Assembly (NCBI GenBank): GCA_026397915.1
Contig: JAPLTX010000014.1
Coordinates: forward strand, 243,209-307,208
From: Verrucomicrobiota bacterium
Lineage (GTDB): Bacteria; Verrucomicrobiota; Verrucomicrobiia; CAIQCK01
DNA length: 64,000 bases
Direction: 5' to 3'
Under the pieces are notes generated by a model. The model did not search any database. It had not been told where the DNA came from and saw nothing but the letters and a program-made list of their open reading frames with translations. A program made the position numbers and the translations under genes. Each line of letters opens with the position of its first letter. Position 1 is the first letter of the stretch. This document shows, in pieces, positions 1-9,673 of the stretch.

Positions 1-912
1 TACGAGCCGTGGCGCAGCATCACCGCGCTCGACGGCAAGACCAACGTCTGGGAAACCGTCGTGACCGATGGCCCGTGCCGCGTTGGCGTGGACATCCAGT
101 TGCCGTCCGGCCAGTGGGCCGCGTCGGGGCCGTCGTATCGCTCGGAGAAATCGCTCGCGCTGGAGGACTTCAGCGACGCGCGCGCCTACGACAAGATTCG
201 CAACACCTTCCCGGGCGTGACGCAGCAGTTCGAGATCACGACCACCGGCGGCATTGAGGGCAAACCATGCGCGGTCTATTCCGCCACCAGCCCGTTCCGC
301 AGCGGCTGGTCGGTCGTCGGGCGCAGCATCAGCCCGCCGCTCGACATCTCGTGGCACAAAGGCATCGGCTTCTGGCTGCGCGGCGACGGCAACGGCGCGC
401 AGTTCAAGCTCCAGCTTCGCGACGGCAAGGGCGCTGCCGATTTCTACATCCCCAACAGCTACACCGGCTGGCGCTACCACCAGATCACGCGGCCGGCGAA
501 GGACGCGATAGACTACAGCCGCCTCTCCCAGCTTTACCTTTATTATAATGGCCTGCCCGCCAAGACGAACGTGACCTGCGCCATCGCCGGCGTGCGCGCG
601 CTGCCGGCGCTCGACGAGCCGGCGGTCATTGATCCCGTCTTCGAGATCGCCGGCCAGAAGCTCACGTGGCCCGTGACGCTCCTGACCGGCCAGACGTTCA
701 CCTACTGGCCAGACGAAGACGTGCGCATCAGCATCGGCGAGAAACACGGCCCGGTCGTGCGCTTCGAGTTGCCGACGACGATCACGCTCCCGCCGGGCCG
801 GCACGCTGTGCGGTTCACGACGCCGACACCGCTGACCGCCGCGCCGAGCGTGCGCCTGACGTTGCAGCCAGCGGAGCGGTTGCCAGTAACGAAGATGGGA
901 AAGACAAAATGA
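1..912 (+). CDS. Secreted/CBM-like protein, C-terminal part (5' end outside window)
   Basis: The reading frame is open from base 1, so the gene starts upstream of the window; the GTG at 61 is only an internal codon. The visible 303 residues are not recognised as a named family. They look like beta-sandwich domains: a region around residues 80-190 has the aromatic and glycine pattern of carbohydrate-binding or galactose-binding-like modules (GIGFWLRGDGNGAQFKLQLR, then FYIPNSYTGWRYHQI), followed by a second beta-rich domain ending in LPPGRHAVRF. The stop codon overlaps the next start (ATGA at 909-912), so the two genes are probably co-translated. A role in binding or processing polysaccharide is inferred only from this look and from the heparinase-like neighbour. 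Confidence 0.7.
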   Translation, partial: YEPWRSITALDGKTNVWETVVTDGPCRVGVDIQLPSGQWAASGPSYRSEKSLALEDFSDARAYDKIRNTFPGVTQQFEITTTGGIEGKPCAVYSATSPFRSGWSVVGRSISPPLDISWHKGIGFWLRGDGNGAQFKLQLRDGKGAADFYIPNSYTGWRYHQITRPAKDAIDYSRLSQLYLYYNGLPAKTNVTCAIAGVRALPALDEPAVIDPVFEIAGQKLTWPVTLLTGQTFTYWPDEDVRISIGEKHGPVVRFELPTTITLPPGRHAVRFTTPTPLTAAPSVRLTLQPAERLPVTKMGKTK

Positions 913-3900
913 ACCGATTCGCATTCCTCTTGTTGGCGGCAACCACGGCATTTGCCGACCGCGCGGCGGACGATGCCGCATGGGAAGCCATCCGCGTCAA
1001 ACAGGAACGACCGCTGTTGATGGAGACGCCTCTGGTGAGCAATGGCGTGGCTGCCGCGGCCATCGTTCCGGCTGAGGATGAGCCATGGAAAAGCGCAGCG
1101 GCGAAGTTGCAGGCGGCCGTCGCAGCAAAGACCGGCGTCACGCTGCCCATCGTCGCGCCGGCGAAAATCACCGACGCCGATTGGGCGGGGCGCCACCTTA
1201 TCGTCATCGGCAATCTGCTGAACAATCCCGTCTTCGCGCGGCTCTACTTCAACTACTTCGCTTGCGCCGACGCCGCATACACCGGCGCGGGTGGCTACGA
1301 GTTGCGTTCGATCCACGATCCGTGGGGCAACGGCCACAACGTCATCGCACTCGGCGCGCAGGACGTGGCGGGGCTTGAAGCGGGCGTGTCGCGGTTCATC
1401 ACGCTCGTCAACGAGCGCACGAAGGACGGCGAGCTGAAACTCAGCCGGTTGATGGAGTTGAAGCTGACGAAAAAAGGCCGACGCGCGCCGTTGGAGCCAA
1501 AGCTGTCCGTGAAGGAGATTGCCGACCGCAAGGAAACCATCGCGAACATCTACGCGCGGCCCGGCACCGAACGCGGCGCGGCGCACCAGATGATCAAGTT
1601 CGCCATGCAGTATCACCGCACCGGCGACCCCGGCTGGCTGGAGTTGTATCGCGACGCGATGCGCCAGCACATGAACTACTACGCGACCAACGAATACATC
1701 CTGCAAGAAGGCCCGCGTCGCTACGACCGCGATTTCCGCGACAGTTGGGCCTACGCGATGGTCATCGCGTGGGACCTCGTCGAGGAAGCGCCAGGCTGGA
1801 GCAACGAGGAACGGCTAAAACTCACCAACCATGTTTTGAGGATGGTCTGGGAGTCGAACCTTTATCAAGGATGGGACCGGCCCGCCTCCGTCGCGGCTTG
1901 GCGCAAGTTCGACAGCGTCACTCACAATCATCACACATGGCCGGGACTAGCCGATCTCTTTGGCGGATGGTATTTCTCGCGGCATTACAAGCTGCCAGTG
2001 GCGAAGGATTGGCTCGACATCGGGCTGGGCATGTTCCGCTCGTGCTCGCGGAGTTGCAAACCGTGGGAGGACAGCGCGGGCTACCAGTGGATTCCGCAAC
2101 GGCACGTGCTGATGTATGCGCTCGCGTCTGGCGACCGCACGTTCATCGAGCAGGGCCACGCCGCGCAGACCGGCAAGGCCGCGCTCCAAGCTCTCGACAG
2201 CCTCGGCCGTCAGCCCGCATGGGGCGATTGCGGCGGGTTTACGTCGGTGTCGGGGATGCCGGAGTTGATGTGCGCGCTGGAATACGCCACCGGCGACGGA
2301 CGCTATCGCTGGGCCATCGAGTGGCTCGGCGTGGACGCGCGCGACGAGATGGAAGCACCGTATTGGACGAACATCGCGCCGAAGCGGCCCGACGATCTCA
2401 CCGGCGTCGCGGTCACTTACCTGCCGAAGATGCACTACGATCTCTTCGGACTCTCAAAGCGCGACGACATCTGGCAAAAGGCGAACCTGCCGTTTGCCGA
2501 CACGTTCGACAAACTCACGCTCCGCAGCGGTTGGGCCGAGGACGACGACTACCTGTTGCTCGACGGCACCGCCGCCGGCTCGCACGGCCATCTCGACGGC
2601 AACTGCATCATCGCGTTCACCGCGGCGGGCGCGCAGTGGCTCGTGGACGCCGAATACATCCGCCGCATCACGAAGTATCATTGCGCGGTCACCGTGCTCC
2701 GCAACGGCGTCGGCTCGATCATGCCGCCCAGCGCGCGGCTTGACCACGCCGTCTGGTTCGGCAACGGCGCGCTCACCCGCACCACGATGCCGCATTACAA
2801 CGGCATGACCTGGACGCGCAACATTGTCTTCGTCCCGAAACGCTACGTCGCGGTGATTGACGAGTTGACCGCCGAGCAAGCGGGCGATTACAGCCTGCGT
2901 TGCTGTTGGCGCGTGGCTGGCGAGAGCACGCTCGATGGCGACACGTTGCGCGCACAGCAACGCGAGAGAGGTTTCGTCCTACGGAACCTCAGCGGCCAGC
3001 GCCAGGAACTCGTCTATATCAAGGATTTCGACGGCCTGCCAATTCACCAGCTTTACCAGCGTGCGTCCCGGTCATTTCAGAAGGGCGAAACCGTTCGCTT
3101 CGTGAACGTGTTTGCGGCTGGCAAGAACGGCGTGCCTACCATAGAGGCGTCATGGAAACCTGTAGCGGCAGTCTCTGGCCGCCGAGACGCCGATGGCAAA
3201 ATCCGCGAACGGCGGTCAGATACCATCCCTACAGTTTCTGGTGTTGATTACGGGACTATCATAATCAACGGCAACACGGAGATGTTCGGCATCGCCGACG
3301 CGATGTTTTATCGTCTCGCCGACAATGAAGAGTGGCTCGTTGGCGCGACGAAGTTCGTCGCAGGTGGAAAAGTCCTGTTGGATTCCAAGTCGCCGATTGC
3401 AGCAAAGCTTGACGGGGACAGTATTGCGTTCGGCAAACCACAGTCAGTGCCGGCGCACGGCCTGCGACCGTCGCAAGTCATCGGCGAGCCGCAATCACTC
3501 ACTCGCCCGCTGGAGGCTTCCTCCACCGTCGCCGAGCCAGCAAAACCGAAACCGGTTGCTGCGCCGAAGTCCACGGCGGCACTCGCTGGTGCGAAGCCGT
3601 TGCAAACGCTCTGGCGCTTCGCTGATTTCCCGGTGACACCGCGTCCGCTGAAGATTGCCGCAATTCGCTCCGAGCCACCGCCACGCGAGGCTTACAGCCC
3701 ACTGGAGCGGCTGGTTGACGGCGCGTCGAACGGCTCAACAACCTCCTGCATGTTCATGCCCGGCAAGACCGCGACCATCACGCTCGACCTTGGTGCTCCA
3801 CAACGCGTGCGCGAAGTCCATGTCAAAGCTTGGGAGAAGCACGATGGCTGGAAGACGAAACGCCTCGCGCTGAGCCTGAGCAACGACGATTTCAAGCAAG

Positions 3901-5102
3901 ACATTCGGCCAACGGGCGAGTTGAAGGAAACCGGCTCGCTGTCGTTCGGCAGCAACGTCAACACCATCCGCACAGCATCGCCCGACCAAACCGCACGCTA
4001 CGTCCGCATCACCGGCGAACCGGCGACCCCGAAGGCGACGGTCTATCTCGCCGAGATCGAAGTTGTTGGCGAGACGCCCGGCGAGAAGGCGAAACTGGTC
4101 GCGCTCGCGTCGGCCGACCTCGACGGCGACGAAAAAGCTGACACAGTCATCGGCACGGGGGGCGGCGACATTGTTGCGTTGAACGCGTCGGGCAAGAAGC
4201 TCTGGCAGACGAAAGTGGGCGGCGCGGTCACGGCGCTGGCCGCTGGCTCGCTCGACAAGAGCGGCAAGCCGTCGGTGATCTACGGCACCGATGATGCCAT
4301 CCTTGGCATGCTGGCGGCCGACGGCAGCAAAGTGGCCGACGTGAAGCCGCCGATGTATCGCGGCGTGCCGAGCCGCGTGCGGAACATCACGCTCGCCGAC
4401 CTCGACGGCGACGGCAAACAGGAGATCGTCATCGGCTGCGACAGTTGGCAATACATGGCCTACTCGCCAGCGTTGAAGCTCGTCGGGCAGACGGTCTATT
4501 ACGCCCACGGCGCGACGGTCGGTCACGTCGCAGACCTCGACGGCGACGGCAAACCGGAGATCATCGCCGGCAACGCCTACTACAGCCTGCAGATCCTCAA
4601 CCATCGCGGCAAAATCGTCAGCCGTGGCTCAGGGTCTTTCGGGCCGGAACAGACAGCCGTGACCTCCGGCGACCTGCGCGGCGACGGCAAACGCGCGGCG
4701 ATTCTCGGCACAGACGGCGGCTCCGTGCTCGCCTTTGACGCGAAAGGCGGCAAGCTCTGGGAAGCCAACGTCGGCGACCGCGTCACGACGCTCCGCTGCG
4801 ACGTGGTCGGCGGCAAACCACGCGTCATCGCGGCGTCCGAGAGCGGTTACGTTTGGGCGCTCGACGCGACGGGCAAGCCAATCTGGAAACGCGACCTCGG
4901 CGAGCCGGTGAAGCGCCTCGCGCGCAATGGCGACGCGTATATCGCCGCCGCGTCGGCCAATGGCATCGTGCGCTTGTCGTTGGAAGGAAAGATCGAAGCC
5001 GCCGCGGCCACAACCGCACCGGTGACCGATTTGGTCGTCAGTGACGATCAAGCCATCGCGTTAATCGAGGATGGCTCAATGTGTGGCATCATAGCTCGAT
5101 AA
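909..5102 (+). CDS. Secreted heparinase II/III-like protein with F5/8C and FG-GAP repeats
   Basis: This 1397-residue protein probably acts outside the cytoplasm on an acidic or complex polysaccharide. The start at 909 is chosen because it overlaps the previous stop and gives a clean signal peptide (MNRFAFLLLAATTAFA); in-frame codons further upstream would run through the preceding gene. Roughly residues 150-900 resemble alginate/heparin lyase folds: an alpha-helical toroid followed by a beta-sandwich carrying SHGHLDGN near residue 557, the pattern of the heparinase II/III-like domain. Residues about 915-1055 look like a discoidin (F5/8 type C) carbohydrate-binding domain, and 1064-1397 contain FG-GAP/VCBS or PQQ-like propeller repeats with calcium-loop motifs DLDGDEKAD, DLDGDGKQEIV and DLDGDGKPEII. 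Family assignment is by motif; substrate is unknown. Confidence 0.72.
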   Translation: MNRFAFLLLAATTAFADRAADDAAWEAIRVKQERPLLMETPLVSNGVAAAAIVPAEDEPWKSAAAKLQAAVAAKTGVTLPIVAPAKITDADWAGRHLIVIGNLLNNPVFARLYFNYFACADAAYTGAGGYELRSIHDPWGNGHNVIALGAQDVAGLEAGVSRFITLVNERTKDGELKLSRLMELKLTKKGRRAPLEPKLSVKEIADRKETIANIYARPGTERGAAHQMIKFAMQYHRTGDPGWLELYRDAMRQHMNYYATNEYILQEGPRRYDRDFRDSWAYAMVIAWDLVEEAPGWSNEERLKLTNHVLRMVWESNLYQGWDRPASVAAWRKFDSVTHNHHTWPGLADLFGGWYFSRHYKLPVAKDWLDIGLGMFRSCSRSCKPWEDSAGYQWIPQRHVLMYALASGDRTFIEQGHAAQTGKAALQALDSLGRQPAWGDCGGFTSVSGMPELMCALEYATGDGRYRWAIEWLGVDARDEMEAPYWTNIAPKRPDDLTGVAVTYLPKMHYDLFGLSKRDDIWQKANLPFADTFDKLTLRSGWAEDDDYLLLDGTAAGSHGHLDGNCIIAFTAAGAQWLVDAEYIRRITKYHCAVTVLRNGVGSIMPPSARLDHAVWFGNGALTRTTMPHYNGMTWTRNIVFVPKRYVAVIDELTAEQAGDYSLRCCWRVAGESTLDGDTLRAQQRERGFVLRNLSGQRQELVYIKDFDGLPIHQLYQRASRSFQKGETVRFVNVFAAGKNGVPTIEASWKPVAAVSGRRDADGKIRERRSDTIPTVSGVDYGTIIINGNTEMFGIADAMFYRLADNEEWLVGATKFVAGGKVLLDSKSPIAAKLDGDSIAFGKPQSVPAHGLRPSQVIGEPQSLTRPLEASSTVAEPAKPKPVAAPKSTAALAGAKPLQTLWRFADFPVTPRPLKIAAIRSEPPPREAYSPLERLVDGASNGSTTSCMFMPGKTATITLDLGAPQRVREVHVKAWEKHDGWKTKRLALSLSNDDFKQDIRPTGELKETGSLSFGSNVNTIRTASPDQTARYVRITGEPATPKATVYLAEIEVVGETPGEKAKLVALASADLDGDEKADTVIGTGGGDIVALNASGKKLWQTKVGGAVTALAAGSLDKSGKPSVIYGTDDAILGMLAADGSKVADVKPPMYRGVPSRVRNITLADLDGDGKQEIVIGCDSWQYMAYSPALKLVGQTVYYAHGATVGHVADLDGDGKPEIIAGNAYYSLQILNHRGKIVSRGSGSFGPEQTAVTSGDLRGDGKRAAILGTDGGSVLAFDAKGGKLWEANVGDRVTTLRCDVVGGKPRVIAASESGYVWALDATGKPIWKRDLGEPVKRLARNGDAYIAAASANGIVRLSLEGKIEAAAATTAPVTDLVVSDDQAIALIEDGSMCGIIAR

Positions 5103-5164
5103 GATCGGCATGTTGTTGCAGGGCTTCCAAGGGTTTTCCGTCCAGCACCGATATCGGCCTCAAA

Positions 5165-6856
5165 TCATCGTATCCAATAACGCCCCGCTGGCAGACTCAG
5201 CGGATCGAGCCATCGTTTCCACCATAGCCAAAGCAAGTCACCCACACCCACACTGAACTGGAGATACCGAGGTTCGAGGTGGAACTGTTGCGCGCCCGTG
5301 TGGTCCTTGGGGCGGTCAAACTCCACCGTGATGGGGTCGTCACCGGCAAGATCCCGACGGAGCACGATGACCATGCCCATGTCAGACGCCGCCCTGGTGT
5401 AATCGAGGGATGATTTCAGCATCCGATCGCCTTGCGAGATCGCGAACGTGTCGTAGCTCTCCACGCTCTCCAGAGGGAGCAACAGTCCGGGGATCACGAT
5501 CTTCGAGACCGGCAGGGAACGATGTTCTTTCAGCACCAGTCGGATTCTTTTCGGAACCGCCGCGGTGCAGCCCTCGCCAACAGCAGAACCCGAGGGATCT
5601 TCGCGCGTGACTGTCTCCAGCGGAACGGCTCGATTCTCGGTTTGTTTGACGAAACCCGCTATCAGCAGACACGGCAGCGTAACCGCCGCGACGCCGCGTA
5701 TGGTAAGCGAGCGCCATGCTTTTACTGCGCCGAGATAAGCCAGAAGTGCCGCAAGAGGAATCCACCACGTCCAATAGCGGACGACGAGGTATTTGAAGAG
5801 GTTGGCGGCTTCGAAACCGGTATAGCCGAGATAGAAGCCCACACAACACCCCATGGCCCCGATCCAACCGGCGTGCCTGAGGCGTTCTGTCTTCAACAGG
5901 TAAACGACTCCCGGTAACACAAAGAGCAGCCAGGGGAATCGGTGGATCAACATGGGTTCGCGGTTGTTCCACATCGTGTTGGCCGACAAGAAGATGCTAT
6001 AGGCCTTGCGGAGCACGCCGTCAAAACTCATCCCCCTCCTCATGGATATTGTCTGGACGTAAGGTGTAATCGCTTGGCCAAACACTGCGTAGTTGATGGC
6101 CACGATTGCCCCGATCGAGATTGCAAACAAACCGGCGGTCAGCATTGCCTTCGCAATGCACTGACGGACCTCTCTCTGACGCAAATCCCTCCAAAGCTCC
6201 ACAGCGAAAACCGGAATCATGTAAATCGCATCGGCTGCCCTGAACCACGGGATCAACGCCAACAACAACGATGCCGCGAAGTAGCGGGACCATCCCGGCC
6301 GGCAAAACACGAGCAGCACGATGATGGCGTAGTTGATCAGGTGTGTCGGAATGGAATTCCAAGGGACGACCAACGAATCCGTCAGGATGCTTCGCGGCAA
6401 CAGGATGGCGGCCGCAGCTAGCGCCACGGCCTCCCACGGCGAGACGAATTCACGGCAGATTCGATGGAACAGGACGAGGATTCCCACCACGCACAGCAAG
6501 TCGGGAACCAGAAACGCGTGGGATGGCATCAGCCGGAAGAACAGCGCGCCCATGGCGGGATAACCCAAAGGATAATAATAGTTGTCCGGCTTCAGACGGA
6601 AATGCGCCAAATCCTGAGCCGACCGCCAATACCAGCCTTGATCCCACCATCCCCACCACCCCACAGACCACGCCGGGTCGGCACCGGGCAACACCGGCTG
6701 CAAGAAATAGGCAATCAAATACCAAACTATTCCTGCGACCAACAGGACCGCTAAAGGCCATGAGAACCACACCCCTGCGCTTGCCGCCAAGCTTGTCGTG
6801 TGCAGCGCAGTCCCGCACGCCGTTGGCGTCAGAGGTATATTCTCACGGTTCTTCAT
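5165..6856 (-). CDS. Polytopic membrane protein, glycosyltransferase family 39-like
   Basis: A 563-residue integral membrane protein with about ten to twelve hydrophobic segments. After the first membrane span it has a luminal-type loop with the acidic-aromatic stretch WDQGWYWRSAQDL, similar to the first extracytoplasmic loop of GT-C glycosyltransferases of the ArnT/PMT (GT39) kind, and the C-terminal 150 residues form a soluble periplasmic-looking domain. It may transfer a sugar from a lipid-linked donor; that is an inference from topology. The ATG at 6856 is preferred to an in-frame TTG at 6898, which would add 14 polar residues. It converges with the upstream secreted lyase gene and is divergent from the flavoprotein at 7048. 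Confidence 0.6.
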   Translation of the reverse strand: MKNRENIPLTPTACGTALHTTSLAASAGVWFSWPLAVLLVAGIVWYLIAYFLQPVLPGADPAWSVGWWGWWDQGWYWRSAQDLAHFRLKPDNYYYPLGYPAMGALFFRLMPSHAFLVPDLLCVVGILVLFHRICREFVSPWEAVALAAAAILLPRSILTDSLVVPWNSIPTHLINYAIIVLLVFCRPGWSRYFAASLLLALIPWFRAADAIYMIPVFAVELWRDLRQREVRQCIAKAMLTAGLFAISIGAIVAINYAVFGQAITPYVQTISMRRGMSFDGVLRKAYSIFLSANTMWNNREPMLIHRFPWLLFVLPGVVYLLKTERLRHAGWIGAMGCCVGFYLGYTGFEAANLFKYLVVRYWTWWIPLAALLAYLGAVKAWRSLTIRGVAAVTLPCLLIAGFVKQTENRAVPLETVTREDPSGSAVGEGCTAAVPKRIRLVLKEHRSLPVSKIVIPGLLLPLESVESYDTFAISQGDRMLKSSLDYTRAASDMGMVIVLRRDLAGDDPITVEFDRPKDHTGAQQFHLEPRYLQFSVGVGDLLWLWWKRWLDPLSLPAGRYWIR

Positions 6857-7047
6857 GCTGGCTCTGACAATGCCGACTTTCGCGCCAATATCAAGCAACC
6901 GCGCCTACCCAGCCGCCGAGAGGGGGCATCGGGCGACCGGCAGCGTCTGCGTGCGCCGCTGGCGCCCCGACTGGCGGTGGTTCGAGATAGGCGATTTTCC
7001 GGCTTTTACGCAACAGCCCGCTGTTGCAGGATGAGCAATCACACGAC

Positions 7048-8385
7048 ATGGGCGTGAAGACTCACATCACCATCTTGGGCGGGGGACCGGCGGGTCTGGC
7101 CGTTGCCTATTATGCGAAGAAGGAAGGGTTGTCGTTCACGCTTCACGAAGCGGCGTCGGAGGTTGGCGGCCTTTGCCGCACGTTCCGCCACGGCGAATTC
7201 CTTTACGACTCGGGGGCGCACCGGTTTCACGCCGTATTGCCTGGTGTCACGCGCGAAGTGCTTAACCTCATGGGCGGCGATATGCGAAAGGTGCACGCTC
7301 CGAGCCAGGTCTATATCGCAGGCAAGCTTGTGAATTTCCCGCTTACCCCTTTCAACGTAGCCCGCAGTCTGGGCACCGGCGTGTTGGTTCGGGCCGTGCG
7401 TGATCTTGTCATCGCCAAGCTGCGCCGCGCCCGCCACGCGCAGGATTTTGAGGCGACAGCATGCCGGCGCTACGGGAGGACCATTGCCGAATTGTTTCTC
7501 CTGGGTTACTCGGAGAAGTTATGGGGGTTGTCGTGCAAGCTGCTGTCACCTGCCGTGGCCGGGCGCAGACTGCACGGACTGAACTTGCGAACGCTCTTGA
7601 CCGAGATGGTGTTTGGATCACGGTGGGCCAAACACCTCGATGGGGGTTTCCTCTATCCCCGCCTTGGCTACGGCATGATCATGCAGCGGTTGGCCGAGAA
7701 GGCCGGTTTGCAGCACATCCACACCGGCTCCACGGTCACCCGGTTGCGGCATGACCACCGGCGCGTGGTCGAGATAGAGATCAATCACCGCCAGCGAGTC
7801 GCCGTGCGCGAGGTGGCCGTCACGTTGCCGCTGAACAGGTTGCTGGAGATGCTCGATCCAGCGCCGCCAGCGCCGCTGCTTGCGCTCGGCCGGCGGCTGC
7901 GGTTCCGCAACATGGTGCTGGTGGCGGTTTTTCTAAATCAGCCCTCGGTCACGCCCAACGCATCGGTTTATTTCCCAGAGACGCGTTTCCCGTTCACGCG
8001 TGTTTTTGTGCCGCGCAATCGCAGTGCGCTCATGGCGCCGCGGGGCCGGACGTGCCTCGTCGCGGAACTGCCTTGTTGGACGGAGGACAAACTCTGGCAG
8101 GCGTCAGACGATGAGATTTCCGGCTGGGTGCTTGCGGCGTTGGGAGAGATCGGATGGGCTCGCCCGGAGGCAGTCATCGGCACGGCAGTCCATCGGCTAA
8201 GCGGTGCGTATCCCGTGCTCGACGCGGAGTCGGAAAGAGCGGTTGCACGAATCGCCGAGTATCTGGCCACGTTTCAGAACATCAGGATCACGGGCCGGAA
8301 CGCGCTGTTTACCTACACCCATCTACACGACCAGATGCAATCCGCCCGCGAGCTTGTGGACGAGTATTCCCGACCGAACCGATGA
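7048..8385 (+). CDS. FAD-dependent oxidoreductase, UDP-galactopyranose mutase-like
   Basis: A 445-residue flavoprotein. The N-terminus is a Rossmann FAD-binding fold (ITILGGGPAGLAVAYYAKK, then an acidic residue in LHEAASEVGGLC), typical of the amine oxidase/UDP-galactopyranose mutase superfamily. Further family-like segments are LVNFPLTPFNVARSLG, YSEKLWGLSCKLLSPAVAG and FLYPRLGYGMIMQRL, all of which occur in UGM-like proteins that rearrange or oxidise nucleotide sugars. The ATG at 7048 is chosen over an in-frame TTG at 7024; a purine-rich GGATGAG lies about 12 bases upstream. It sits between a GT39-like membrane protein and a radical SAM protein, which suggests cell-surface glycan work. The exact substrate cannot be told from sequence. 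Confidence 0.72.
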   Translation: MGVKTHITILGGGPAGLAVAYYAKKEGLSFTLHEAASEVGGLCRTFRHGEFLYDSGAHRFHAVLPGVTREVLNLMGGDMRKVHAPSQVYIAGKLVNFPLTPFNVARSLGTGVLVRAVRDLVIAKLRRARHAQDFEATACRRYGRTIAELFLLGYSEKLWGLSCKLLSPAVAGRRLHGLNLRTLLTEMVFGSRWAKHLDGGFLYPRLGYGMIMQRLAEKAGLQHIHTGSTVTRLRHDHRRVVEIEINHRQRVAVREVAVTLPLNRLLEMLDPAPPAPLLALGRRLRFRNMVLVAVFLNQPSVTPNASVYFPETRFPFTRVFVPRNRSALMAPRGRTCLVAELPCWTEDKLWQASDDEISGWVLAALGEIGWARPEAVIGTAVHRLSGAYPVLDAESERAVARIAEYLATFQNIRITGRNALFTYTHLHDQMQSARELVDEYSRPNR

Positions 8386-8443
8386 GTCCGGGGTGCCGGT
8401 CGGGTCGTGATCGCCGTCGCGCGCAAACGGCCTTGCCGGCCTC

Positions 8444-9448
8444 TTACTGCGAGAGATAATAACTCAACACTTCGCGGGCCGTCGCGCTCGGCTTGCCGAG
8501 CGAGTCCATCAGGATGTTTGACTCCAGCGGGATCGCCGAGTAGCACGTCTGGCAGTTGTGCCGCGGGATGCGCTCGAACGCGGCCGCGCCGTCCTCGATC
8601 GCGTTGAGGTCCGGGTTTTTTGAGTCCACCGCCAGCGTGTCGCAGCAGGCTGCGAGACGGCCTTGCGGATCCACGAAACAAAACAACCTGCCGGCCCAGC
8701 ATCGCGCATCGGGCATCTTGTCCGGCCAGCAGTTCTTGATCAGGTGGAGATACCGGGCCGAGTTTGCCACCGGCCGACCTCGCTTTTTCTCGGCGAGCAG
8801 CCGATCCACTGCCGCCGCCATCTGCACGGACGTTGGGAAGAATTGCGCCGATTTCGCAAGGAGATCCTCCTTCTGAACCCGCACGGGCTGGAAAAACACC
8901 TTTGCTTTGCAGTTCTCCGCAAGGTCCAGAACAGCGCCGAGACAATCGAGGTTGTGGCTGCCAACCACCGTCAACAGGCTTCGCGCCACGCCTGCGCGCC
9001 GGAGTGCCTCCAAGCCGTCCATGACCCGGTCGAAGCTGTTGCTGCGAAGGGCATCCTGCGCGTTTTTCGGGCCGTCGAGACTGATGTTGACCAAGTCCGC
9101 TCGGCGGAGATGTTCCAACCGGCCGGCCACCAATGTCCCGTTGGTGGCCACGCTCACAAACATCCCCAGCCCTTTGGCGTGAGCGATTAACTCGCCGATA
9201 TCCACGCGTGCCAAGGGTTCGCCGCCGTTGAAGCCCCAGAACAAACACCCTGCGCAGCGAAAGGAATCCATCAACTTCTTCGCCTCTGCCGTGGTCAACT
9301 CATCCGGCGTCGGCGTGTGGCGGGAACAATAGGCGCAATCGAGATTGCAGCGATACGTGACGCAATGACTGACCCGCAGAGGCACCTTGCCGCCAAACCA
9401 CACGCGCAAAATCCCCGGCACGCTCTTCGCAACAATTCCCCATTTCAT
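8444..9448 (-). CDS. Radical SAM protein with SPASM-like C-terminus
   Basis: A 334-residue radical S-adenosylmethionine enzyme. The cluster motif CxxxCxxC is visible at residues 34-41 (CNLDCAYC), followed by FNGGEP (SAM-binding GGE-type motif) and an ISLDG motif. The C-terminal 90 residues are rich in cysteine (CWPDKMPDARCW, FCFVDPQGRLAACCD, HNCQTC), as in SPASM/twitch domains that carry auxiliary iron-sulfur clusters. The ATG at 9448 is preferred to an in-frame TTG at 9466. Such proteins often act in surface-sugar, hopanoid or peptide modification; the neighbouring UGM-like and GT39-like genes make a glycan or lipid substrate plausible but unproven. It converges with the flavoprotein gene with 58 bases between. 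Confidence 0.85.
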   Translation of the reverse strand: MKWGIVAKSVPGILRVWFGGKVPLRVSHCVTYRCNLDCAYCSRHTPTPDELTTAEAKKLMDSFRCAGCLFWGFNGGEPLARVDIGELIAHAKGLGMFVSVATNGTLVAGRLEHLRRADLVNISLDGPKNAQDALRSNSFDRVMDGLEALRRAGVARSLLTVVGSHNLDCLGAVLDLAENCKAKVFFQPVRVQKEDLLAKSAQFFPTSVQMAAAVDRLLAEKKRGRPVANSARYLHLIKNCWPDKMPDARCWAGRLFCFVDPQGRLAACCDTLAVDSKNPDLNAIEDGAAAFERIPRHNCQTCYSAIPLESNILMDSLGKPSATAREVLSYYLSQ

Positions 9449-9673
9449 GGCCGGATCGTGGCGCAAATCCTTATGCTGATCATGTGCGCATGGTGCTTTT
9501 GCGGCTCCGCCGCGTCAACGAAAACCATTCCGCCGCTGACATCCAGTTCTCCTGTCATTTCCTGCCTGATTGACCTGCGACCGCCGGCTTGGCAGGATGG
9601 CCGCCGTGAATTATTTGTTTGCCGCCAATCATCAGGTCGCAGTGGAAGAGGCAGACGCATTTGGAGCTAAAAG

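Noticed and set aside
5149..5158. CCGATATCGG palindrome between convergent genes
   Set aside because: A 10-base palindrome without T-run or second copy; likely chance.
9574..9642. CTGCGACC/GGTCGCAG inverted repeat upstream of the Gfo/Idh gene
   Set aside because: Eight-base arms 52 bases apart with no other support; not distinguishable from chance.
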